NCBI GenBank assembly: GCA_035048815.1
Contig: JAUCBN010000029.1
Location: 16,608,501 to 16,672,500 of the forward strand
Length of the DNA stretch: 64,000 nt
Direction of reading: 5' to 3'
Origin: Abelmoschus esculentus
Taxonomy: Eukaryota > Streptophyta > Magnoliopsida > Malvales > Malvaceae
Part shown: positions 43,740-55,339 of the stretch, in pieces
Numbering within the stretch: the stretch's first letter is position 1
How the letters are laid out: the number at the start of each line of letters is the position of its first letter
The notes under the pieces: model-generated
Database searches by the model: none
Seen by the model: the letters and a program-made list of their open reading frames with translations, nothing else
Told to the model about the DNA's origin: nothing
Made by a program: the position numbers and the translations under genes

Positions 43740-45029
43740 TCAAAGCTCTACATGTGTGGGGTAAAGGATGAATGAACAACCTTGTTTTGTTTCCCACCTA
43801 GCCAACCGAGTGTTCTCCTGGTAAAACTTAAAAGATGGCGTTTTGGCTTGTGAATCAAAGCTATGGAACCGAAATGAAAACGCCCTTCTTGATGGATCAA
43901 CACCCAAAATCTGCCTGTCTTTCCTCGGCCGGAGACAAATTTTGGATATGGAGAAGCTTTCTTTGCTGGTCTTCCCAATGGCCTTGCCACTGGTGGCGGT
44001 GGCGGTAGCGGTAGGTTCAAAACCAGTGAACCCTCTTCTTGATTCACAGTCGCATTCAGACATGGCTGGGCGGTGACCAGGTGTTAATGGCAAACAAGTC
44101 TTCTTCGGTACTCGTAAGAAAGATTTCTCATCCATTACGTACTCAAAATACCCCATCGAAAAACACCTCCTGGGATCGACATTATTGTTAGAATGACTGC
44201 TACTGCAACCTTCAACGCCGTCAACATTTCTAAGCTTCCCCAGCTTAACAGGCATGACTTTTTTGTCTGAATCCACCATTCCTGCTTGGTTGGCTTCATC
44301 TTTTTCCAGGATTTCATATGATTCTGTGTCTCCACAAGGACCCAGATTGGAATTTGATCTCAGAACTGAACTACTTCTTCCTACAACACTTTCTCTATCG
44401 TTGGCAATCTCTGTCGAGCTCTGAATCCCAGATTCGAGAACATAAACAAGGGGTGCCGGTGAACAGGTGTTGGTCGGAGAGAAATCATGGAGTAAGGTAG
44501 CTCTACATAAAGGGCAAGTGGAATGGGACAGAAGCCAAGTGTCGATACACTCCATGTGGAAGGCATGGCTGCAATTCGGCAACAATCTAAGCTTATCTTC
44601 AAGCTCGAATTCACACAAGCAAACCGCACAGTCAAAAGGGTTGTTGACACCTATGATGGATTTATAATGAAAAACAGGGAGAGTATCTATTAAAGACTGG
44701 TCAACACCGGCGTCATGGAGATGGAACAGTTGCTGCAACTGCCCTTGGAAGGCGGTCGCGTTGTCGGAATCCTCTGCCTCTCTACTGGAACGTTTCAAGA
44801 GAAATCTAACCGAGAGGTGAATCAAACCGGAAACAAAGAAAATGATGGCTAGGATGATGATGATGATGAGTAATACAGTTGGACTAACCTCGTTCAAACC
44901 GGAACTATCATCGGATTGCAAGCTTTGTGGTGGAGGCAGTAACGGTGGTGGTGACCGGGGGAGGTAAGACGGCTGCTCTGATGGAGAAAGATGCCGGGCT
45001 AACTTTCTTTGATGAAAAATCCAGTCCAT
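43740..45029 (-). CDS. ATL-family RING-H2 E3 ubiquitin ligase (ATL13/ATL46-like)
   Basis: This is an intronless gene of 429 residues. A proline-rich N terminus is followed by one transmembrane segment at about 51-73 (TVLLIIIIILAIIFFVSGLI), which fixes it in a membrane. The ATL GLD-type motif appears as GVDQSLIDTLPVFHYKSI at 108-125. The RING-H2 domain spans C134, C137, C153, H155, H158, C161, C172 and C175, with the ATL Trp in DTW. A long Ser-rich C terminus with a conserved CFSMGYFEYVMD block follows; it is typical of the larger ATL members such as ATL13, ATL46 and ATL47. ATL ligases attach ubiquitin to membrane-linked targets, and many respond rapidly to elicitors or nutrients. The ATG at 45029 starts MDWIFHQRK, and no upstream in-frame ATG is near. 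Confidence 0.92.
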   Translation of the reverse strand: MDWIFHQRKLARHLSPSEQPSYLPRSPPPLLPPPQSLQSDDSSGLNEVSPTVLLIIIIILAIIFFVSGLIHLSVRFLLKRSSREAEDSDNATAFQGQLQQLFHLHDAGVDQSLIDTLPVFHYKSIIGVNNPFDCAVCLCEFELEDKLRLLPNCSHAFHMECIDTWLLSHSTCPLCRATLLHDFSPTNTCSPAPLVYVLESGIQSSTEIANDRESVVGRSSSVLRSNSNLGPCGDTESYEILEKDEANQAGMVDSDKKVMPVKLGKLRNVDGVEGCSSSHSNNNVDPRRCFSMGYFEYVMDEKSFLRVPKKTCLPLTPGHRPAMSECDCESRRGFTGFEPTATATATSGKAIGKTSKESFSISKICLRPRKDRQILGVDPSRRAFSFRFHSFDSQAKTPSFKFYQENTRLARWETKQGCSFILYPTHVEL

Positions 45030-47739
45030 TGTGTGGTGGAGAGAAATGGAGCGAAGTTAAAAAAGAATGAAACTTTAGCTTCATATTTCAATATATCATA
45101 GGGCTTGCAAGGGACTTTGACTATCAAAAGGGAAAAGAGAGGGAGAGACTGAAGACTTGAATATCCGAACCATAGGATCATTTATAATTTATCTATTTAA
45201 TGATATATAAAAAATAAATAAAAATTTATTTTATAAAAATAAAAATATATTATTAGATGAGATCATATATAATGTGATAAATTAGATTTATTTAATAATT
45301 TTTTGATAAATTTGAATTCTTATTTTTTTCAACACCTAATGTTTTAAAAACATAAATAATAACGGTATTCATGGATTAAATAACAGTTCACAATTGTAAT
45401 AATAATTATTATATAATAATTATAATAATTAAGATATATAATTGTTATGTTTATAATAACATTTTAATAATATTTATTTTTAAAAAATTATGAATGATTA
45501 TAATTATTTATTTTTATGTTCAAATCCAATGTTGTGGATTCCCTTCTCCACAAAAATATATTTTCAAATATTATTGCAATACATTTTAATAATAGTGATT
45601 TTTTAATAAATTTTAATTCTAATTTTAATTAGGAGAAAAGAAGGGGTTTTAGTTTTTAAGAGGGTTTGATTTTAATTTTTTTTTAATTTTTAAAGGGTTA
45701 AATAAAAATTGTATCGTAACATTATTGGATCAATAATGATCCACCTTGAGTGTTTTTTTTTAAAAAAAATTGTATCTCAAATCATATTTTTAGAGTTTCA
45801 CTTGTCTGAAACGCATAACTTTAAAACGTATCGTAACATTATTCGATCAGATATAAATTTAAATAAACTTTTAATCAGTCTTGTGAGAATTCTTATTCGA
45901 TAAAAATTTGGACAAACTCTCAATAAAATAAATGTTTCAGAATATGTTATAAGCAGAATTAAAATATATTTTATAATTAAATCATATAATAAAAAATTAA
46001 TAATTAAATGAGATGTAATGATAGATTTCGTTTAATCAATAAAACGAAAGTCTAGAAATCATTCTAGCAAATGATACTTCCTCGTAATTTTAAACTGATT
46101 TTGACCCCATCCTAAAATTTTAATAAAATATTTAATTAAATCCGATCAGTTTTAAGAAATAATAATAAAATATTAAATATAATATATAATAAATATAAAT
46201 ATATAGATATTTATAAATAAATATGATTGAGAAATTTTACACTTAAACTTAAATTCGAACCGATTTAACTTAAGCTTCATAAAAGACCTAATCCAGTTCA
46301 AAAAATGAAAATTTAAAATAAAATCTGACTTTACCTGATCGAATCAAAACATATCAAAATCCGTCGTATTCAAATTTTTTTTTATCATCTCTAATTATTG
46401 GGTTATTAATTATCCCAATATTATGTACAATAATAGGTAAGTACAAATCCAACCAAATTTAGTGCAATATCATATCGAGATGCCTTAAACTCCGCTAACA
46501 AATTTCAGATCGGTCATAAGTTGAATTGGATCGGATTTTAATCAATTCGTATTTAATTTAAAAAGTTTGACTTAATTCGATATAAAAAAGCTATTAATTT
46601 TTATTATTATTCAATAAAATAAGGATCTCATTACAAAAATATAATATAGATAAAATATTATAATAATTATTTTATTTTATTTAATAAAATAGAGAATAAT
46701 TGAAATACATATAAAAAAACATTATAATAATTATACATAAATATTTAGAATAAAATTAAACTATTATCTTAGATCTGGTAAGGTAAAATATTTTTATCTT
46801 AGATTTAAATCCGGTCCAACTTAATTCAATCTCATTCTTTTTTTTATAAATAGATAATAAGTTTGTCTTCAATATCATCCTTAAATTTAAAATAATAATA
46901 AGATTAATATTTATGTTGTTATTTTTATTATATTTTTGTTTTATTTAAAGTATTTTTTATTTTATTTTTAAAAAATTTAGCCGTCATATTATTAAAAAAA
47001 TTGAGCATGACGAGCCAAGTTTTAGATGAACAGAATATTGGTTTTAATCGAATTTTCAATGTTTATAAAATATAGATTGCTTACATAAGCTAAAGATCCC
47101 TTTAGTATTTTTAAATTTTAAATTTAGTCTTTATATTTTTATAATTCAAAATTCACTCCCCACATTTTTTTTTATTTTGAAACTTTGGCCTCTTCCCCTG
47201 TTTTTATTCATTTTTATTGTTATTGCAAACTTGGCAGCTATAAAAAATAAATTATTTTTTATCAATTTAAATATTAATCTTTAAAATAAAAATACCATTA
47301 ATCAAATAATAAAAATTTTCAACCATTATTTATATTTATAACTTTTTAAGAACTAAATTAATTATAACGACTCGAATTTTAAAACTCAGATCAAAGCATC
47401 TAATAGTCTAAGAAGAAAACATGTTTTAATTTGGGCTTGGCCCAATGGACATGTAGCCATTTTGCATCAACAAAGGTATTTGTTGAGTGCAATGGTCTAT
47501 GGTTTTAAGTTATATTTTATAATTTAAAACTTATTTAAAAATTTTTAACTGTATATTTTAACAAATATGGGTAAATATTACCATTAGTCATTGGTCTTTA
47601 GTGGATGTCACGCTTTGGTCACTGAAAGTGACTCATGGTCTATTTTACCCAATAAATAAGTTTTGAACAATCAATATGGGTAAATGACCACATAGCTACA
47701 ATGGTTATATTAATATTTTTTTTCGGGTATACTCTTAAT

Positions 47740-47815
47740 TATTGCATATTAATCGTTTAAATATTGTGTTGTATTACTGATGTTCGAATCCGTGACCTCT
47801 AGAAATAATAATCGT
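47740..47815 (+). repeat. Dispersed repeat R2, copy 5 (partial)
   Basis: It contains ATTAATCGTTTAAAT and TTACTGATGTTCGAATCCGT followed by GACCTCTAGAAATAATAATCG, matching the right half of R2. Confidence 0.55.
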
Positions 47816-48323
47816 TCCCTTAACTAGTGAGGCAAGACGATTCGTACAAATGACCACCTAATTATAGGTTGGTTCAAATACAATCATCGTAGTTTTAATT
47901 GTGTCATTATAATTATTTAACTATTTAAGAGATATGAATCAAATTATTATTAAATCAAACGTGAGGATAACATGATAGTTAATATAAATTTGTATAGCTA
48001 CATATATAGTCCTCTTTACTTTATATATTCTATGAATTTAATCTTGATTTAAATTAAATTTATTAAATTTTATCACCCAATTAAATAATGACACATATGT
48101 CATCGCCTAATTAGATGAAAAAAAATTTAAACCTAAATTTTAACGCAACGGATTTGATATGGGGTCAAGAATATGGAGTGAAGCGAAACATATCGCTAAA
48201 TCGAGAAATAATATGTGCAGACGCGATTAAAAAATTTACAAGTCTTGTATGATTTATTAAAATGATAGGCTTTAATTTATAATTTTAAAATTTTATAAAA
48301 GTTTTCTTTTTTAAAAAAAAATA

Positions 48324-48795
48324 GGCATAAAGATAATTTTAACGCTTAAAGTTTATGATTTTTATCATTTCGCCCTTATCCTATTTTTGGGATAAATTTA
48401 GCCCTTAATTTATATTTTTTAATAAATATCTCATTTTTTAACTAGCATGATGATTAGATAGTTAAAAAAACAGTAATGATATGTCATATATATGTAGAAT
48501 GATATTTAAGATTTGAGAATGCTTAGTAGTATTTTATTTTATATTTAATTAATTTTTAACATTTTATTTGAATTTTAATTATTTTATATTAGAATAAAAT
48601 TATATTATATATATATATCATTATCATAAAAATTTAAAGATAATGACATATCATATATATGTAGAATGAGGCTAGATGACATATTTAAAATATATCATCA
48701 CATATATGTGACATGTTAATATCGTTAAATTTTTAACGATTTAGTCTATATGTTAATTAAAAAATATGATATTTATCAAAAAGATTAGACTTGAA
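48324..48795. mobile_element. Truncated relative of the 525-bp long-TIR element
   Basis: The sequence follows the element at 27272 closely: GGCATAAAGATAATTTTAAC, then TTTGGGATAAATTTAG, AACTAGCATGATGATTAGA, TATGTCATATATATGTAGAA and GTTAATATCGTTAAATTTTT. It loses similarity before the right terminal repeat, so the right end is missing. Confidence 0.7.
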
Positions 48796-49311
48796 GACTC
48801 TAAATTTACGATTAAAACCAACACGAAAAAACTCGACTTAATTATTTAAAAAAATTTGAGCTACAAAATTTAACTCAAATAACCGAAAACTTTTAGTTAT
48901 TAGTGTATATTTTTAACTTCAAGTTGGATTTTTCAATTTACCTAATATATATTACTGCATATGAAAAATATATCGTATATAATTATAAAAAAAATCTTTT
49001 AAACTAAAACCAATTATTATCACAATTTTATCAATAATTTATAACTCAATTTAACTTTATTCGAATTTTATAATTCGATTAAAAGAACCGATAAAATTTA
49101 AAATAAAACTCTTAATTTACTCTTAATTTAATAAATCAGAATATCAGAGGTAATTTCCTAGTAGTTTACTCTTAATTTAATAAGTAACGTTTGACCGTCT
49201 CTTTGGCCCTTATATATCTATCTGAAACCTTGGTCTTCTTTTTCCAAAAAAATCTATCTTTTGTTTCACATTTAATATTTCCACCGCAAATCTAAAAAAG
49301 GTAACTCCACC

Positions 49312-49830
49312 ATGCCGCCAGGCCCGCCACCACCTCAATCCTTCACTGGCGGTGGATTACCACCCCCTCCGCCGCCGAAGTCAAAGGAAAAGTTCCTGTC
49401 TCTGATCCTGAAAGCCGTGATTATGATGCTTCTCATCAGTTTCTTCTTCCTCATCCTCCCTCTAGCTTCTTTTCTCCTCCTCCTTCCTCTTGTTCTCCGC
49501 CACCGTCGTCACCGCCAACGCCGCCACTCTCATCCCCCATCTGGGTTTTCTACAAAACAACTTAAAAAGCTTCCCCAATTCAGATTCTCCCAGGAAACGA
49601 AAGATGAGCACACGGAATCCGATTCGTGTGCTATTTGCTTGGATGGATTCAGACAAGGGCAGTGGTGCAGAAACCTGGTTGGGTGTGGCCACTTGTTTCA
49701 TCGGAAGTGTTTGGATTCATGGCTAATCAAAGTTACTTCTTGTCCGATTTGTAGAACAAGGGTTTGGTTGGAAAACGAGGATGGATGCAGTCTGGATTCC
49801 GATTCAAGAAGAACAGACAGGGTTTGTTAG
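49312..49830 (+). CDS. RING-H2 finger protein, ATL56-like
   Basis: This is an intronless gene of 172 residues. A short proline-rich N terminus leads into one hydrophobic membrane segment at about 33-62, then a basic RHRRHRQRRH stretch that should face the cytosol. The RING-H2 domain uses C106, C109, C125, H127, H130, C133, C144 and C147. It contains DGFRQGQWCRNLVGCGHLFH, a phrase I recognise from Arabidopsis ATL56, and KKLPQFRFS upstream also matches. It should act as a membrane-anchored E3 ubiquitin ligase; the target is unknown. The ATG at 49312 has a good CCACC context. It is the second ATL-type gene within 5 kb but belongs to a different subgroup from the one at 43740, so the pair is not a recent tandem duplication. 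Confidence 0.9.
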   Translation: MPPGPPPPQSFTGGGLPPPPPPKSKEKFLSLILKAVIMMLLISFFFLILPLASFLLLLPLVLRHRRHRQRRHSHPPSGFSTKQLKKLPQFRFSQETKDEHTESDSCAICLDGFRQGQWCRNLVGCGHLFHRKCLDSWLIKVTSCPICRTRVWLENEDGCSLDSDSRRTDRVC

Positions 49831-50672
49831 ATTTGTAAGTGTTGTGTTATTTTATCCTCTTTTTTGTATAAATTGTACATCCCCTTTTCTTCATAATCAT
49901 TATGAAAATTCCTGTAATTTCATTGCTCCTTACAAGTTGAATCCCCTTGTGTTTCATAGACTGAGATGCTTAAAACATAAGGCATAGGTTCATGGTCATA
50001 AACTCATAATTAATGTCTGAATCTCCTCAAGGAAATGTAAATCAAGATTGCAAATTCTATGGTCTGAAAACCAGCTTGAACTGAGCCTTCCTTTGTCTTG
50101 TCAGAGTCTGATTTCTCACAGTGGGATAATCATGACAATTTTGCCTTGAATCAAATTCTACTTGAAATTTGTTACAAAAAAATCTAGTTGAAATTATATT
50201 ATCTTCCAAATAAGTGAACTGAAATTTTAGAATTCAACGGTCGGCGGTGGCTGACAGTGATCAGCAACGGTGGTGAGCAGGGTGAGTGGTGAGAAACTTT
50301 GGTTGAATTCAAGTGTTAAATTAATATTTATATAAAATTTTAGGGTCAATTTGATATTTTATTTAATATTTAGGGGCTAAATTAATATTTTATCTAAAAT
50401 ATAAGGGTTAAATTAAAAGTTAATCCCTTGTACTAATATGTCACTAACGTAAATAATTAAAATGAAACAAAAGTAATCATCCTAATAATCCACTTAATTT
50501 ATTAATAATTTTATTTATTTATTTATAAGATTCATAATTATACATAGAAAACGAAAATAGTTAGAATTAACTAAAGTTGGTATAAAATTATAGTAAACTA
50601 CTCAAATGACCCTTTAACTATAGGATTTATTTTAATATGATCATTATATTTTAATTCTAACTTTATTATTTC
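49831..50672. other. Intergenic, 3' flanks of two convergent genes
   Basis: This is the 3' flank of the ATL56-like gene, A/T-rich sequence, and at about 50590-50670 a one-ended GTAAACTACTCAAATGACC relative of the MITE at 26055. No gene was seen. Confidence 0.5.
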
Positions 50673-53600
50673 TCATCTCCAAATGGAAGAAAGCTTGGCT
50701 CCAATGGCTTCCACTTTTGCATAGTAAACCACCGCCCAAGATTTGCTGAAAAGCAATGGCGCTATGACGCCCCAAAATCCCACCAAGAACCCCATTACAA
50801 CGCTAACATAAATCATATACTTTTCCACCCAACTTTCATTTCCATGGCCGCCATTAGATTTAGAAACATTCGGTGGTGGTGTCCCAGTTTTCATGCTGCA
50901 ATTTTCATTGATTGGGGGTCCACAAAGTTGATTCCCAATGTAGGAAAACTTGTCAAAGCTCTGAAGTTGAGTGCTTGATGGGATTCTGCCCCTGAAATCG
51001 TTGTAGGATAAGTTCAAATGGCTCAAGAAATTCAAGCTGGACAAGCTCTCCGGGAGAAAACCAGACAAATGGTTCATTGAAACATCGAGAGATTCTAACA
51101 TCTTCAGGCTTCCAATATGGTCTGGGATGGTTCCTCTCAGGGAATTCCCTGATAGATTCAACGATTGCAGCACTTCTAGATTGGTTATTTCTTTGGGAAT
51201 GTTTCCAGAGAGATTGTTGTTTGAAAGATCCATGGTGGTAACCAGTGAAAGTATGGTGCTATATTCACGGACTCTCCCTTTCATGACCAGCAACTCATTC
51301 CTTATGAACTCTCCTTCAACGAAGTAATCAATGACCTCGTCGGAGCCATTTGGTTTGGTGGCCATTGCAGTTAAATTCTTGAAGCATTTTGGTATTTCCC
51401 CCGACAGATTGTTCACCCCAAGGTCCAAGATTTGCAGTGAACTAAGCTCACAAAGCTCATCAGGGATATGGCCATTGAAAGAGTTGGAACGGAGGCTTAG
51501 AATCACAAGATTTGGCAAAGTTTTGCCTATCCACTTTGGGATGTTTCCAGTGAACTGGTTTTCACCAAGATCAAGCATAAACAAGTCTCTGTTGTTTGCC
51601 AATGTCAGTGGAGGTTCACCAGATAGTTTATTGTTTCTGAGATTAAGAAACATGAAACCCAAATATCCTAAAGAATCTGGGATTTTGCCTGTCAGATTAT
51701 TGTTTCCCATGTTCAGGACTCTGATGCCTTGCCATTGCAGCCAGCAATCTGGGATTTCACCTGAGAGAAGATTGGTTTCAAGCTGAAGAAGAAACAGCTT
51801 TGGTTCACCTAATCTGTAATCACATAAAAAACTCGAAAGTGAGCCGGAAAACGAGTTGTTTGAGAAAAACAATGTTGCTACATCGGGGAGAATCTTCGGC
51901 AATGGACCTGAGAACCTGTTGGATCTCAAATCAGCCAGCTTATGAACTGGCAAAAATGGGATTTCACCTTCAAGTTGATTGTGGGAAATGTTGAGAGACA
52001 CCATCTTTGAAGTGAAGTTCCAAAACCAAGAGGGGACAGCACCTGAAATCCCTGCACTGGATATGTCTAAAGTAGACAAATCCCTCTGAAACTGAATCCA
52101 TGTTGGGAATTCGGGACCAAGAAACCAGTAACTCAGTTCAATAGTTTGGCACTGAAATGGAGGGATCCAGTCTGAGTTTGGTTCAAACTTCAACTTGTTT
52201 TGAGATGCCTTGAAAACTCTCAATCTTTTGAGATTAGAAAAGAAACCTTCAGACACAACCCCTTGTAACAGATTATAAGCAATGTTCACATATTCCAGAT
52301 TCATGGGGTTTTCAAGATTTTCAGGAAGATTCCCATCTAAGTGGTTGTCCGAAACATCAAGATATTGTAGAGATGAAAGGTTCCCTAAGGACACTGGAAT
52401 GAAACCAGAGATGGAATTCTGAGAAAGTGAGATGTAAGACAGGTTTTTAAAGTGTCCAAGCTGATCAGTCAAATGGCCTGAAAGGTTGTTATTTGCCAGA
52501 TTCAGTGATTCCAATTCATCTGCACAACATCTAAACAGGACCTTTAAGATTTCTGGTATTTCCCAATGAAGATTGTTGTTTGACAAATCAAGTTTCCTCA
52601 AAGTGAAAAGATTTTCCAAGGAAATTGGCAGTGGCCCTTCAAACAAATTTGCTGACAAATCAAGAGTTGAGATGGAACTCAAGTTTCCAATGGAATCTGG
52701 GATTTTTCCTTGCAGAAGGTTGCTTCTAAGGCTGAGGAATTCAAGATGTTTCAAACTAAACAACCAAACAGGCAATGATGAATTGAAAGAGTTTTCAGAA
52801 AGATCAAGAAATTTGAGAGATGAAATGTTCTGAAAACTACTGGGAATAACACCTTCAAAGGCATTTCCACTAAGATCAATGGAGACAAGGCTACCAAGAC
52901 TGAATATCCAAGCAGGTACTGAAGGGGACAAAAAGTTGTTTGAAAGATCAAGAACACAAAGGGATGAATAATTAACCATGCTTGATGAAGGGTCATGGTC
53001 AAGAAAACACGTTGACAAATGTAACTCTTTTAAAGAAGGAAGCTTGTTGGTTACCTGCATCCAATCAGTAGCTTTGCTAAGGTCCACTCCACTCAAATCA
53101 AGAAACTCCAGTGAAGATAAACCAGAAAGCCATTGAAGATTCTTAGCTTCAACCAACTGGTTACTGTTATGTCCAAGGTCAAGATGCTGCAATTTCGACA
53201 GATTCCCAAGCTGGTGAGGAATGGCTCCACCAAAATTTGCACCAGAGAGGTCAAGATATGTTAAACTCTCCATTGAACCAAGGAAACCAGGAATCAGGGT
53301 GCCACCAAAGTTGTTATGGCTAAGATCAAGATGAACCAGATGGTTCAACGACAGCAATGAAGGGTTTATTTTCCCTCTCAGCATTGATCTCCAGTAAACA
53401 CCAAACTCAGCATCTGATGCATAAACTGGTGGGGTTGAAGGAGGCCTTAAATCCAGCTTGTAGACATGGCCTGATAGATTGTTGCAGTAAACTCCAAGCC
53501 ATTTACAGCAATCTCCACCATTTTCAGACCAGGAAGATAGCCTGTTAGAACGATCAATGATATCCTGTTTGAAGTTTAAAAGGGCACGTTTCTCACTCTC

Positions 53601-53696
53601 AATGCAAAGAACCCTGGAATTTCCTTCACAGTAGGTAATCCCAACAAGTGCAACAATGGTGATAAATGCCATGAAAGACATTGTGAAACCTCTCAT
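50673..53696 (-). CDS. LRR receptor-like protein (EIX/Cf type)
   Basis: This is an intronless frame of 1007 residues with no break. A signal peptide lies at about 1-23. The LRR N-terminal cap follows with CIESEKRALLNFKQDI and the paired-cysteine DCCKWLGVYC. About 28-30 extracellular plant LRRs come next. A non-LRR island near residue 800 contains ELLVMKGRVREYSTIL, the Tyr/Lys-Gly style motif of RLPs, and four conserved LRRs follow it. A transmembrane helix near the C terminus (YMIYVSVVMGFLVGFWGVI) has a GFLVG GxxxG motif, used by RLPs to pair with SOBIR1-type kinases. The cytoplasmic tail is short and there is no kinase. It fits RLPs that sense fungal xylanase and similar patterns; its ligand is unknown. 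A start at the fourth-codon-later Met (MSFMAF) is also possible. Confidence 0.93.
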   Translation of the reverse strand: MRGFTMSFMAFITIVALVGITYCEGNSRVLCIESEKRALLNFKQDIIDRSNRLSSWSENGGDCCKWLGVYCNNLSGHVYKLDLRPPSTPPVYASDAEFGVYWRSMLRGKINPSLLSLNHLVHLDLSHNNFGGTLIPGFLGSMESLTYLDLSGANFGGAIPHQLGNLSKLQHLDLGHNSNQLVEAKNLQWLSGLSSLEFLDLSGVDLSKATDWMQVTNKLPSLKELHLSTCFLDHDPSSSMVNYSSLCVLDLSNNFLSPSVPAWIFSLGSLVSIDLSGNAFEGVIPSSFQNISSLKFLDLSENSFNSSLPVWLFSLKHLEFLSLRSNLLQGKIPDSIGNLSSISTLDLSANLFEGPLPISLENLFTLRKLDLSNNNLHWEIPEILKVLFRCCADELESLNLANNNLSGHLTDQLGHFKNLSYISLSQNSISGFIPVSLGNLSSLQYLDVSDNHLDGNLPENLENPMNLEYVNIAYNLLQGVVSEGFFSNLKRLRVFKASQNKLKFEPNSDWIPPFQCQTIELSYWFLGPEFPTWIQFQRDLSTLDISSAGISGAVPSWFWNFTSKMVSLNISHNQLEGEIPFLPVHKLADLRSNRFSGPLPKILPDVATLFFSNNSFSGSLSSFLCDYRLGEPKLFLLQLETNLLSGEIPDCWLQWQGIRVLNMGNNNLTGKIPDSLGYLGFMFLNLRNNKLSGEPPLTLANNRDLFMLDLGENQFTGNIPKWIGKTLPNLVILSLRSNSFNGHIPDELCELSSLQILDLGVNNLSGEIPKCFKNLTAMATKPNGSDEVIDYFVEGEFIRNELLVMKGRVREYSTILSLVTTMDLSNNNLSGNIPKEITNLEVLQSLNLSGNSLRGTIPDHIGSLKMLESLDVSMNHLSGFLPESLSSLNFLSHLNLSYNDFRGRIPSSTQLQSFDKFSYIGNQLCGPPINENCSMKTGTPPPNVSKSNGGHGNESWVEKYMIYVSVVMGFLVGFWGVIAPLLFSKSWAVVYYAKVEAIGAKLSSIWR

Positions 53697-53908
53697 ACTT
53701 TGCTTTTCATCCTCGTAGTGGCTGTCAATTTATATTCTTTAAAGCTACTGTTTACTATTGTTAATCTTGTGAAGTGTCTGACAAATAACGCGTTTGAAGT
53801 TGAACAAAAGAGTTGGTGGAATCCATAGATAAGACTTTCTGCTTTAGTGGAAGACTGTATAGTATAATAGCTCACTAGTCGTGGGAAGTTCTAGAAAACC
53901 ACCAAAAT

Positions 53909-54483
53909 TTCTCATTCTCTTTATCATGCCTCTATCTATATATTTTTTTAAAATTTTTAAAAAATTAAATTTTAAATCATAACCTTTATTTTTAAAATAT
54001 TAAATCCTATACTCTATACCCTAAAAAACTCTACCCCTAATTTCCTAGATCCTAACCCTAAACCCTCTAATTTAAAGCGGAAGCATGGATGAAGGCACGA
54101 GGAAGCACGGGTGGAAATCATCTACCTCTTTCTCATGTCTCTATTTGTGCTCCATTTTAAATTAGAGGATTTAAACGGGTTCAAATCGTTTATCTCTTTC
54201 TTATGTCTCTATTTGTGCTCCGTTTTAAATTAGAGGATTTAAACGGGTTCAAATCGTTTATCTCTTTCTTATGTCTCTATTTGTGCATCTGCTTTAAATT
54301 AGAAGGTTTAGGTGTAGAGTTAGAGGTTGTTGTTAGGGTTTAGGGAATTAACGGTATGATGTATTTTTTAGAGTATAAGGTTTAGCGTTTAGGATTTCGA
54401 AAATAAAATTTAAGATTTAAAAATCATTTTTTAAAAATTTTAACAAGAAACATAGATGAAGGCAACGATAAAGAAATAGAGAA
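53909..54483. mobile_element. Fold-back element with a tandem-repeat centre
   Basis: Arms 53909-54090 and 54283-54483 are inverted copies over nearly 190 bp (for example CTCTAATTTAAAGCGGAAGC against the complement of CATCTGCTTTAAATTAGAAG). They contain AAACCCTAAC-type words. The centre at about 54121-54310 is three copies of a 68-bp unit with TTATGTCTCTATTTGTGCTC and AGAGGATTTAAACGGGTTCA. The structure is that of a fold-back transposon. The target duplication is unclear. Confidence 0.65.
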
Positions 54484-54612
54484 TTCATTCTCTTAGAAAG
54501 TTTTAAAAGTGGTTAAAATACAATTTTATTAAATTTTTTATTAGAGTCCAAAGTAAAAAAAAAATTAACATAATAACCAAATAAGTGTTATATTCATCTG
54601 TTAAGACAACGT

Positions 54613-55166
54613 TAAATTCAACCTAAAAAAGTAAAATAAATATTCGAATAATTTTTAATATATTTTTTAATGTTCATCGTATTTGAAATTTATATTAATT
54701 TATACTGCAAATATAAAATTCTAAACAAATAATGTTGGGAAAAAAAGGGTATAATCCACCTACCGTAATAAGTCTTCCAACATGTTTACTATTACCAAAT
54801 GAAAAAGAAAACATAAAAAGTAAAATCTACGCACTGAGTCAATGTAAACGACGAGTAAGTGCCACGAAAGTCTAGAGAGATGATTACACTATGCCCGTAA
54901 ATTAGACAAGACAAATCGCGAGTTATTTAAGTTTGATTCAGTCAAAGCTTAATTAAAACTCGATTCGATTGAACTAGATTCTAGTGTATGATATAATTTT
55001 AATGATTATAATTAGGGTACCGAGTTGACTAAACATGGCTGGATTAATTTTATAAAACTAAAGGTTTAAGCATCTCACAAAAATAAAAAAAAATAATTTA
55101 ATAAATATTAGGACAAATGATTAAATTTTTGTTGTATTTTTTATTTCTTAGTTTTAAGCTTAATAG
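54613..55166 (+). repeat. Segmental duplication, copy 1 (empty site)
   Basis: It matches 56114-57172 in the same orientation through shared phrases such as AACATGTTTACTAT, AAAGAAAACATAAAAAGTAA, AATCTACGCACTG and AGTTGACTAAACATG. It lacks the 523-bp insertion of copy 2 but has about 100 extra bases at 54885-54990. Confidence 0.7.
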
Positions 55167-55175
55167 TTACATCGG

Positions 55176-55339
55176 ACATCGGTGAATATTATTAAATTAA
55201 TTAATAAAGATTAAAAATCTTAAGGACTCAATATATAATTAATAATTTTATGTTAAATTTGTTACTCTTTTATTAATTGTATGTTGAATCCTTAAGATTT
55301 TTAATCTTTATTATTTAATTTAATAGTATTCGACGATGT
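55176..55339. repeat. Near-perfect hairpin with about 55-bp arms
   Basis: The left arm contains AATAAAGATTAAAAATCTTA then AGGACTCAA. The right arm contains TTGAATCCTTAAGATTTTTA then ATCTTTATT, its reverse complement with few differences. The loop is about 50 bp. Confidence 0.7.

Larger units (their letters stand above)
45030..49311. other. 4.3-kb gene desert between two ATL genes
   Basis: The sequence is very A/T-rich. Two phrases reading GTATCGTAACATTATT(G/C)GATCA lie about 120 bp apart near 45712 and 45830, a small direct repeat. An R2 copy and a truncated long-TIR element are listed separately. About 48795-49130 has ACTCGA and AACCGA words of an old hAT-like fragment. The promoter of the gene at 49312 lies at the right end (TTATATATC at 49209). 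Confidence 0.55.

Noticed and set aside
43740..49830. A tandem ATL gene cluster
   Set aside because: The two RING-H2 proteins differ in length, hinge and subgroup, so they are not a recent tandem pair.
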